This document shows, piece by piece, positions 16,216 to 23,441 of a stretch of 64,000 bases of DNA. The translations under genes and the position numbers were made by a program. The stretch covers positions 1 to 64,000 of the forward strand of contig CALCEY010000010.1 in the NCBI GenBank assembly GCA_937900415.1, written 5' to 3'. The stretch is from an uncultured Clostridia bacterium (GTDB lineage Bacteria; Bacillota; Clostridia; Peptostreptococcales; Anaerovoracaceae). Numbering within the stretch: the first letter of the stretch is position 1; every line of letters begins with the position of its first letter. Below the pieces are notes generated by a model, which worked only from the letters and a program-made list of their open reading frames with translations, made no database searches and was not told where the DNA came from.

Positions 16216-17049
16216 ATGTCGTATTTAGAATCAGTGGTTTTAGGATTGGTGCAGGGACTGGCGGAATTTCTGCCTATAAGCAGCTCGGGACATCTGGCTC
16301 TGCTTCAGCAGTGGTTCGGAATAGAAGAGGATAAGGTGCTGCTTTTTGCAGTCATGCTTCATGTCGGAACTCTTATTTCGGTCTTTATAGTTTACTGGAG
16401 AGACATATGGGAGCTGATAGTCGAGCTTGGGATTACCATCAAAGATATTTTTACGGGTAAAGGACTCAGGCTTAAAGAAAGGCCGGTAAGAAAGCTGGGA
16501 GTTATGATAATCGTAGCAACCATTCCTACCGGAATAATAGGTGTTTTGTTCAATGATTTCTTTAACGGACTTTATAATTCCGTAATTCCGATAGGAATAG
16601 GACTTATAATAACCGGTTTCCTGCTGGTGATAGCTGAAAGGATGGGGGATTCGAGCCGAGGAATAAAACAGATGAATTACCGTAATGCTCTGTTTGTAGG
16701 CGTCGTACAGGGCATAGCCATATGTCCGGGTATTTCCAGGTCAGGCTCGACTTTATTCGGAAGTCTGCTCTGCAACCTTGACAGAAAATTCGCAGTAAAA
16801 TTTGTGTTTCTCATTTCGATACCTTCCATATTGGGCTCAGCGGTGATGGAAGCTCCGGCTGCTATAAAAGCCGGGTTGGAAATGTCGGAGCTGGGTCCTA
16901 TACTGGCAGGCATGGCGGTTGCGGCCGTGTCCGGCCTTATCGCCATAAAAACCATGATTAAGATAGTGTCGAATAAAAAGTTAAGTTATTTTTCATATTA
17001 TGTATGGGCCTTAGGCCTGTTTGTAGTGCTTTACGGAATATTTGCGTAA
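16216..17049 (+). CDS. uppP: Undecaprenyl-diphosphatase UppP/BacA
   Basis: This integral membrane enzyme removes a phosphate from undecaprenyl diphosphate to recycle the cell-wall lipid carrier, and its overproduction confers bacitracin resistance in known cases. The two family motifs are GLAEFLPISSSGHL near residues 14-27 and PGISRSGST near 172-180. About eight hydrophobic segments span 277 residues, the family norm. GGGAGAGAG precedes the ATG. Confidence 0.95.
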   Translation: MSYLESVVLGLVQGLAEFLPISSSGHLALLQQWFGIEEDKVLLFAVMLHVGTLISVFIVYWRDIWELIVELGITIKDIFTGKGLRLKERPVRKLGVMIIVATIPTGIIGVLFNDFFNGLYNSVIPIGIGLIITGFLLVIAERMGDSSRGIKQMNYRNALFVGVVQGIAICPGISRSGSTLFGSLLCNLDRKFAVKFVFLISIPSILGSAVMEAPAAIKAGLEMSELGPILAGMAVAAVSGLIAIKTMIKIVSNKKLSYFSYYVWALGLFVVLYGIFA

Positions 17050-17063
17050 GCCTTGCAGGCGAA

Positions 17064-17117
17064 TTGCTCTTCACCGGATGCAGCGGGCCTTTGCGGCAGC
17101 GGCATACAGAAGAGCAA
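17064..17117 (+). other. Large inverted repeat between uppP and ftsK
   Basis: TTGCTCTTC (17064-17072) pairs with GAAGAGCAA (17109-17117); the 36-base interior is GC-rich and can fold further. There is no T-run, so it is more likely a leader or processing structure than a terminator. Confidence 0.45.
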
Positions 17118-17160
17118 ATTACATCTGAGTTTTTGAGCAGCTCCGAGAAAGGATTTTTAT

Positions 17161-19833
17161 ATGGCGGAAAAGAAAAAAAAGCCGGGAAGACCTCCCGGCT
17201 CGAAAAATAAAAAAACTGCCTCCAAAGAAGAGTCCAAAGCAAGAGAAAAGGCTAAAGCGATACAAGCCAAAAGAAAGGCGGACAGAAGGGTAGTGGACGA
17301 GATTTGGTCCATAATCACCATCGCTTTGGGTATATTTCTCATAATAGCGATTTTTACCGGAGGAGCCGGACAGTTTGGAGAACTAGTGGGAAATTTTTTC
17401 AAGGGAATTCTCGGCTTCGTTGCCTATGTGCTGCCCTTTTACCTCATACTGTTCGGAGCCTTGCTGTTTGCCAGACAGACGGCCTCCATCTCTGTAAAAA
17501 CGATACTGTTGGCTTTTCTTGTGCTTTGGATGCTGGCGACTATCAATTCCGTCAGGTTTATCGACGCAGAAAAAGCAAGCGTATCCTTTGCAGCGCTTAA
17601 GGGCTTTTATGAAACGGGAGTGATGCTTAAGAGCGGAGGCGTGCTGGGCATGCTTTTGGCGTCTCTCCTGGTCAAATGGCTGGGCGTATCCGGCTGCCTG
17701 ATATTTACTATAGTAGTAACGCTGATAAGCCTTCTTCTTATAATAAATACTCCTGTATCAAGGTTCCTGCGCAAGATAAGCGAAAGGCGCGAGGAAAAGA
17801 GGCTTATAAAAGAAAACTCGTATCTTGACAGGGAAGAAGTCTCAGAAAGAAGAGAAAATCAAGAAACAGATATAGACAAGTCTGCTGCCGCCGGAGAGAA
17901 GTCTTCGCTACTGAAGAGAAGAAATATAAAGATTGTAGATGGAAATTCAAGCTCTTCATACAGGGAAGACGCCGACTGCCTGGGAACGGGAATATCTCCC
18001 AAAGCTAAAGGCATGAAGGACAAGAACAATCTCCTCTACTATATGACTGATGATTCTCTTTTTGGCGAAACTCAGCGGTCAGGTACATACGGCCTTGAAG
18101 AAAAAGAAGATTACGGTCACGGCTTTGGAATTACAGGTGAGACGAGCAGTGAAGGCGCAGGTGTGGGAACAGGACTGGGAAATGGTTTCGGTTCACATTT
18201 CAATTCAAAAACGGATCTTGGAGGCTGTACAGATTTGTTTTCATCTTCGGAAAAGCATGCAGGCGCCGAAAACGGCGCAGGCGTAGCTTTTGACGAAGAA
18301 AAAGCCTTTACGGCGCAAAAGACGATAACAAAGAAAGAGGCCAGAGCGGCTATGCTTTCAAAGGAAGAGATCAACAGTGCCCCGGCCTCAAAGGAATATA
18401 AGCTTCCGCCTGTAAATCTGCTGGAGAAAAGTAAAGCGGGAGCCAGAACCAATGACAGGCTGCTTACTGATAAAGCCCGCAAGCTGGAAGAAACTCTGAA
18501 AAATTTCCACGTTGACGCAAGGGTCGTTCAGGTTACGCAGGGACCTACGGTAACGAGATATGAAATCCAGCCGTCAGTGGGAGTAAAAGTAAACAGCATA
18601 GTCAGGCTTGCAGACGATATAGCTTTGAATTTGGAAGCCAAGAGCATAAGAATAGAAGCGCCGATCCCGGGAAAGGCAGCTGTGGGAATAGAAGTAGAAA
18701 ATGATTCTGTGACCATGGTTCACATGAGAGATATCATAGATTCCCAGGAATTCAAGAGCAGCAAGTCAAAGATAACCTTTGCCGTAGGAAAAGATATAAG
18801 CGGAAGAGCGATAGTGGCAGACCTTAAAGCCATGCCCCATCTGCTCATAGCAGGTTCTACAGGCTCCGGAAAATCAGTTTGCATAAACGGTATAATTACC
18901 AGCCTGCTTTATAAGGCAAGACCGGAGGAAGTGAAGCTCATCCTTGTAGACCCGAAGGTCGTAGAGCTGGGAAATTATAACGGTATTCCGCACCTGATGA
19001 TACCTGTAGTCACAGATCCGAGCAAGGCCGCAGCCGCCCTCAACTGGGCCGTGGCGGAGATGACAGACAGATATAAGAAATTCGCGGAAGAAGGCGTAAG
19101 AGACCTGGAGTCCTATAACGAATCTGTAAGAGCCAATGATGAAACAGACAAGGTAATGCCTCAGGTGGTGATAATAATTGACGAGCTGGCAGATCTGATG
19201 ATGGCGGCGCCTTCGCAGATAGAAGAGTCGATATGCAGGCTGGCTCAGATGGCAAGGGCCGCCGGAATGCACCTGATAGTTGCAACGCAGAGGCCGTCGG
19301 TAGATGTAATAACCGGTGTGATAAAAGCCAACATACCGTCAAGAATAGCTTTTGCAGTTTCATCGCAGGTGGATTCAAGAACTATACTGGACATGCAGGG
19401 CGCCGAAAAATTGGTGGGAAAGGGCGATATGCTCTTCAATCCTATGGGAATGGGCAAGCCGATAAGAGTACAGGGGGCCTTTATTTCCGACAGCGAAGTA
19501 AGCAAGGTTATCGACTTCGTAAAAGGTCAGGTTAAGGACGTGGATTATAATCAGGACGTTTTGACAAGAATAGAGAGAACAGATCAGACGGCCGCCGAGG
19601 AAGATACTGATGAACTTTTGCCTGATGCCATTGAACTTGTAGTGAGAAGCGGGCAGGCTTCGGTTTCAATGCTTCAGAGAAGATTCAGGATAGGCTATAA
19701 CAGAGCTGCCAGAATAGTGGATATGATGGAAGCAAGGGGCATAGTAAGTCCTCAGGACGGTTCGAGACCAAGACAGGTTCTCATAAGCGAGGAAGAATAT
19801 GACCTTATGAATAGTGAAACAGAGGAAACGTAG
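17161..19833 (+). CDS. ftsK: DNA translocase FtsK/SpoIIIE
   Basis: A septal ATP-driven DNA pump that clears chromosomes from the division or sporulation septum. Layout over 890 residues: a basic N-terminus (KKKPGRPPGSKNKK), about four membrane segments (residues 45-205), a charged low-complexity linker (about 210-420), the motor with P-loop AGSTGSGKSV (about 563-572) and Walker B VVIIIDELADLMM, and a C-terminal winged-helix gamma domain (VELVVRSG-like to QVLISEEEY) that reads KOPS/SRS sequences. Length and linker suit a Firmicute SpoIIIE/SftA-type protein. GAAAGGA precedes the start. rimO begins three bases after the stop. Confidence 0.95.
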   Translation: MAEKKKKPGRPPGSKNKKTASKEESKAREKAKAIQAKRKADRRVVDEIWSIITIALGIFLIIAIFTGGAGQFGELVGNFFKGILGFVAYVLPFYLILFGALLFARQTASISVKTILLAFLVLWMLATINSVRFIDAEKASVSFAALKGFYETGVMLKSGGVLGMLLASLLVKWLGVSGCLIFTIVVTLISLLLIINTPVSRFLRKISERREEKRLIKENSYLDREEVSERRENQETDIDKSAAAGEKSSLLKRRNIKIVDGNSSSSYREDADCLGTGISPKAKGMKDKNNLLYYMTDDSLFGETQRSGTYGLEEKEDYGHGFGITGETSSEGAGVGTGLGNGFGSHFNSKTDLGGCTDLFSSSEKHAGAENGAGVAFDEEKAFTAQKTITKKEARAAMLSKEEINSAPASKEYKLPPVNLLEKSKAGARTNDRLLTDKARKLEETLKNFHVDARVVQVTQGPTVTRYEIQPSVGVKVNSIVRLADDIALNLEAKSIRIEAPIPGKAAVGIEVENDSVTMVHMRDIIDSQEFKSSKSKITFAVGKDISGRAIVADLKAMPHLLIAGSTGSGKSVCINGIITSLLYKARPEEVKLILVDPKVVELGNYNGIPHLMIPVVTDPSKAAAALNWAVAEMTDRYKKFAEEGVRDLESYNESVRANDETDKVMPQVVIIIDELADLMMAAPSQIEESICRLAQMARAAGMHLIVATQRPSVDVITGVIKANIPSRIAFAVSSQVDSRTILDMQGAEKLVGKGDMLFNPMGMGKPIRVQGAFISDSEVSKVIDFVKGQVKDVDYNQDVLTRIERTDQTAAEEDTDELLPDAIELVVRSGQASVSMLQRRFRIGYNRAARIVDMMEARGIVSPQDGSRPRQVLISEEEYDLMNSETEET

Positions 19834-19836
19834 TTT

Positions 19837-21165
19837 ATGAAAGTATATATGGAAACATTGGGCTGTCCGAAAAATTTCAACGACACCCAGACCGCAAAGG
19901 GTATCATGAGGGAGGCCGGTATTGAATTTACCGATGATCCCGGAAATTCTGATGTAATGATACTCAATACATGCGGCTTCATCAACGACGCCAAAAAAGA
20001 ATCCATAGAAAGAATATTTGAACTGGCGCAATATAAAGACTGCGGCAGAAAGCTGATGGTTTCCGGATGCCTTTCTCAAAGATACGCTGAGGATCTTACC
20101 GAAGAAATGCCGGAGGTGGATTGCTTCATCGGTGTGAACGAATACGAACGCCTTCCCGAAATACTGTGCTCCTTAGAAGCAGCCGGCGAAGGCGGAATAT
20201 CGCCCAATCAGGTGAAAACGTGTCCCGAAAAGATACTTAAGCTTATGCCGAGAGCGTTAGAGGATAATCCGTACACGGCTACTCTTAAAATCGCCGAGGG
20301 ATGCGATAATCGCTGCGCTTACTGCGTGATTCCGGACATAAGAGGACATTTTCGCAGCAAGAAGAGAGAGGACATAATAAAAGAAGCTGAGTTTTTGGCG
20401 GAAAGCGGTTGCAGGGAACTTATCCTGATAGCTCAGGACGTCACTCTTTACGGAACAGATCTTTACGGAAGACAGGAGCTTCCGTCTCTTTTGAAAGATT
20501 TGTGCAGAATTGACAAAATCAAATGGATAAGGCTCATGTATTGCTATGAGGACAGAATAACCGAAGAGCTTATAGAGGTTATGGCTGCCGAAGAAAAAAT
20601 ATGCAACTATATAGATATACCTATCCAACATTCTTCAGACAACGTGCTTAAAGCTATGCGCCGCCGTTCTACAGAGAGTTCCATCAGGGAGACGATGACA
20701 AGGCTGAGAAAAGCGATCCCGGATATACATATAAGGACTACGCTGATAACGGGCTTTCCGGGAGAAACAGAAGAAGATTTTGAAAAGCTTCTTGCTTTCG
20801 TCGGTGAGATGAAATTTGCAAGGCTGGGCGTTTTCGCCTATTCTCAGGAGGAAAATACTCCTGCGGGAGAGATGGAAGAGCAGGTTCCTCAAGAGATAAA
20901 GGAGCAGAGAGCGGAAACAATAATGAGGAGACAGCTTGATATTTCCCTTGAAAGCAACAGGGCAAAGACAGGGAAAATAATGGAGGTTTTAGTTGAAGAA
21001 AAGGACGAGGACGGAAGCTACATAGGAAGAACAAGGTATGATGCGCCGGAGATAGATAATTCCGTTATATTTTCATCGCAACGGGAGCTTAAAGCCGGAA
21101 TGATGGTGAACGTTCTGATTGAAGACGCTTTTGACTACGATCTGACAGGTAAGGAGGTACAGTAA
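19837..21165 (+). CDS. rimO: Ribosomal protein S12 methylthiotransferase RimO
   Basis: A radical SAM enzyme with two iron-sulfur clusters that adds a methylthio group to an aspartate of ribosomal protein S12. Domains: N-terminal MTTase (LGCPKNFNDTQ, with conserved cysteines in NTCGFI and SGCLSQRY), radical SAM core with CDNRCAYC (C156, C160, C163), and a C-terminal TRAM domain (EVLVEEKDEDGSYIGR onwards). 442 residues. It is coupled at its stop to pgsA by a one-base overlap, an order conserved in Firmicutes. Confidence 0.95.
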   Translation: MKVYMETLGCPKNFNDTQTAKGIMREAGIEFTDDPGNSDVMILNTCGFINDAKKESIERIFELAQYKDCGRKLMVSGCLSQRYAEDLTEEMPEVDCFIGVNEYERLPEILCSLEAAGEGGISPNQVKTCPEKILKLMPRALEDNPYTATLKIAEGCDNRCAYCVIPDIRGHFRSKKREDIIKEAEFLAESGCRELILIAQDVTLYGTDLYGRQELPSLLKDLCRIDKIKWIRLMYCYEDRITEELIEVMAAEEKICNYIDIPIQHSSDNVLKAMRRRSTESSIRETMTRLRKAIPDIHIRTTLITGFPGETEEDFEKLLAFVGEMKFARLGVFAYSQEENTPAGEMEEQVPQEIKEQRAETIMRRQLDISLESNRAKTGKIMEVLVEEKDEDGSYIGRTRYDAPEIDNSVIFSSQRELKAGMMVNVLIEDAFDYDLTGKEVQ

Positions 21166-21695
21166 TGAATTTACCTAATAAATTGACTATCGCAAGAGTA
21201 ATCGCCGTGCCGTTTTTTATAGCGGCCTTCTATCTGGGCTGGTATGCCGCCGCCTTCGTAATATTCGTGGCTGCGTCTTTTACGGATATGCTGGACGGAC
21301 AGATAGCGAGAAAGAATAATCTGGTAACCAATTTCGGAAAGATTATGGATCCTCTGGCAGATAAGGTTCTGGTATATTCGGCTCTGTGCCTTATGATACC
21401 TTATCTTGTTCCGGCGTGGATGCTGATAATAATACTGGCAAGGGAATTTACCGTTGCAGGCATGAGAACAGTGGCCGCTTCAGAGGGAATAGTGATAGCG
21501 GCCGGGATGAGCGGAAAGGTTAAGACGGTTCTTCAAATGATAGCCGTATGCCTGCTGCTTTTAGTTCCTGCATTTCCGTTTTTTATGCCGCTCTGGTACG
21601 CTTCACAGGCGTTTCTGTGGGCTTCTCTCATAATGACGGTTTATTCGGGAGCAGAGTATGTTTGGAAAAACAAGCAGGTTTTTTCAATTAAATAG
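21165..21695 (+). CDS. pgsA: CDP-diacylglycerol-glycerol-3-phosphate 3-phosphatidyltransferase
   Basis: This membrane enzyme forms phosphatidylglycerol phosphate, the committed step to anionic phospholipids. The CDP-alcohol phosphatidyltransferase motif D-x2-D-G-x2-A-R-x8-G-x3-D-x3-D is complete (DMLDGQIARKNNLV to FGKIMDPLADK, about residues 41-66). 176 residues with about five membrane segments. The start overlaps the rimO stop (TAATG) with AAGGAGG just upstream. Confidence 0.95.
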   Translation: MNLPNKLTIARVIAVPFFIAAFYLGWYAAAFVIFVAASFTDMLDGQIARKNNLVTNFGKIMDPLADKVLVYSALCLMIPYLVPAWMLIIILAREFTVAGMRTVAASEGIVIAAGMSGKVKTVLQMIAVCLLLLVPAFPFFMPLWYASQAFLWASLIMTVYSGAEYVWKNKQVFSIK

Positions 21696-21721
21696 AATTT
21701 GACATGACGGAGGAATGACAT

Positions 21722-22954
21722 ATGAAGACAGCGCTGCTTACGGTGGGAACAGAGATACTTTTCGGACAGATCGTCAATACTAACGCAGCATGGCTTTCAA
21801 GACAGCTTAACGATTTGGGCATAGACGTGATGTATCATTACAGTGTCGGAGACAATCCGAAACGGCTGGAGGAGCTGATACATTTCGCTTTCCGTGACTG
21901 CGACATGATAATAACCACCGGAGGACTTGGACCTACTCAGGACGACCTGACTAAGGAGATTATAGCAAAAGCCCTGGGCGACAGGATAATTACCAATGAA
22001 CAGTGTCTTGAGGACTTGAAGGGCTATTACGATAAAATGGGACGTCATATGACGGAAAACAATCTCAAACAGGCGGATATGCCCTCCATGGCGGTTCCAC
22101 TGCCCAACGAACAGGGAACAGCTCCCGGATTTTGGCTTGAAAAGGACGGTAAAATAATAACCGCAATGCCCGGTCCGCCGAGAGAGATGACGGACATGTT
22201 CAATAAACAGATAAGGCCGAGGCTGGAAAAACTTCAGGACAGCGTCATATACTATAAAATTCTCAGAGCCTTTGCTTTGGGGGAATCCAAGATGGAGACT
22301 ATGCTGCTGCCTCTGATAGACAATCAGACCGATCCGACTATAGCCACATATGCAAAGGAGGGCGAATGCAGCTTGCGTATCGCTTCCAAAAGACCTACTC
22401 TCAAAGAGGCAAAAAAGGCCGTGGCAGATATGGAAGCAAAGGTTCTCGATATAATAGGAGATTTCGTATACAGCTGCGACGACGAGGAACTAATCGAAGT
22501 CGTAGGAAAGATGCTCATTGAAAAAAATATTTCCGTTTCCTGTGCAGAATCCTGCACAGGAGGGCTGTTTTCAGGAGCACTGACGAATATACCGGGAATT
22601 TCAGCCGTGTTCGAGAGAGGAATCGTAACCTACAGCAACAGGGCAAAGATGGAAGAGCTGGGTGTTTCTGCCGGCACCCTTGAAAAATTCGGAGCCGTAA
22701 GTCCTGAAACTGCTGTGGAAATGGCGGACGGGCTTCATAAAAAGACAGGCTCGGATTTATGCGTTTCCGTTACGGGAATAGCAGGTCCGGGCGGGGGGAC
22801 TGAAGACAAACCCGTAGGTCTTGCATATATCGGCATAGCTTATAAAGGCAGGACTGAGGCCGTAAAATCGCAGTACCGCAATGTGAGCAGAAGCTGGAAC
22901 AGGAATTATGCCGTTCTCAACATGCTGTGGCAGATATACAAAAAAATAAGATAG
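21722..22954 (+). CDS. cinA: CinA: competence/damage-inducible protein with NMN deamidase domain
   Basis: The N-terminal molybdopterin-binding (MoCF) domain (about 1-170, GTEILFGQIVNTNAAWLS and TTGGLGPTQDD) is joined to a C-terminal CinA domain (about 255-405, SCAESCTGGLFSGALTNIPG), which in studied homologues is a pyridine-nucleotide (NMN) deamidase. 410 residues. It follows pgsA by 26 bases with GGAGG upstream. In many Firmicutes recA is next; here the csoR-copA operon and a decayed segment intervene. Confidence 0.94.
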   Translation: MKTALLTVGTEILFGQIVNTNAAWLSRQLNDLGIDVMYHYSVGDNPKRLEELIHFAFRDCDMIITTGGLGPTQDDLTKEIIAKALGDRIITNEQCLEDLKGYYDKMGRHMTENNLKQADMPSMAVPLPNEQGTAPGFWLEKDGKIITAMPGPPREMTDMFNKQIRPRLEKLQDSVIYYKILRAFALGESKMETMLLPLIDNQTDPTIATYAKEGECSLRIASKRPTLKEAKKAVADMEAKVLDIIGDFVYSCDDEELIEVVGKMLIEKNISVSCAESCTGGLFSGALTNIPGISAVFERGIVTYSNRAKMEELGVSAGTLEKFGAVSPETAVEMADGLHKKTGSDLCVSVTGIAGPGGGTEDKPVGLAYIGIAYKGRTEAVKSQYRNVSRSWNRNYAVLNMLWQIYKKIR

Positions 22955-22971
22955 TTAAAGCTAACTTTTTT
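22952..22971 (+). terminator. Short terminator after cinA
   Basis: AGTTA and TAACT form a five-bp stem with a four-base loop overlapping the cinA stop, followed by six T. The stem is weak but the T-run is good. Confidence 0.5.
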
Positions 22972-22982
22972 GATGTTGCTGC

Positions 22983-23033
22983 TTGACAAAGAATTGCAGA
23001 AGTAATATAATCAAGATACCCCACAGGGGTATC
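22983..23033 (+). promoter_or_regulatory. Copper-responsive promoter and CsoR operator
   Basis: TTGACA (22983-22988) and TATAAT (23006-23011) have a 17-base spacer. Directly downstream, GATACCCC-ACA-GGGGTATC (23015-23033) is a perfect 8+8 palindrome of the type bound by CsoR. Apo-CsoR bound here would block the start site, with Cu(I) releasing it. A leader hairpin, ACAGAAG (23043-23049) with CTTCTGT (23075-23081), follows. Confidence 0.88.
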
Positions 23034-23108
23034 TTTTGCTTAACAGAAGCTGTTTTCGGCTTTGCCGGCGGTATCTTCTGTCTTTTATGAAATTAAGAGG
23101 TGAATTAA

Positions 23109-23417
23109 ATGGAAAATAAAGAGAAAGATATATGTTGTAAGAAAACTACTAAGAGAAATGATGAAGAAAGAAAAAAACTGATAAACAGGCTTAACAGGAT
23201 AGAAGGCCAGGTGAGAGGTATTAAGGGCATGATAGAGAAAGACGAATACTGTACTGATATTCTAATCCAGTCGGCAGCTGTAAGCGCCGCCGTCAACAGC
23301 TTTAACAGAGAGCTTCTTTCAAGCCACATAAAGGGCTGCGTAGCCAGAGACATAAGAGAAGGTAAGGATGAAGTCATAGACGAGCTGCTCCTTACGCTGA
23401 AAAAACTGATGAAATAA
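23109..23417 (+). CDS. csoR: Copper-sensing transcriptional repressor CsoR
   Basis: A 102-residue all-helical repressor. The Cu(I) ligands of the family are in place: C48 (EYCTDIL), H73 and C77 (SSHIKGCV). LINRLNRIEGQVRGI is the conserved first helix. An extra CC pair (C9, C10) near the N-terminus is unusual and could also bind metal. It has the matching operator 76-94 bases upstream and is followed 24 bases later by copA. GAGGTGA precedes the ATG. Confidence 0.94.
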   Translation: MENKEKDICCKKTTKRNDEERKKLINRLNRIEGQVRGIKGMIEKDEYCTDILIQSAAVSAAVNSFNRELLSSHIKGCVARDIREGKDEVIDELLLTLKKLMK

Positions 23418-23441
23418 TGCCGAGTAAAAGGAGATGATAAA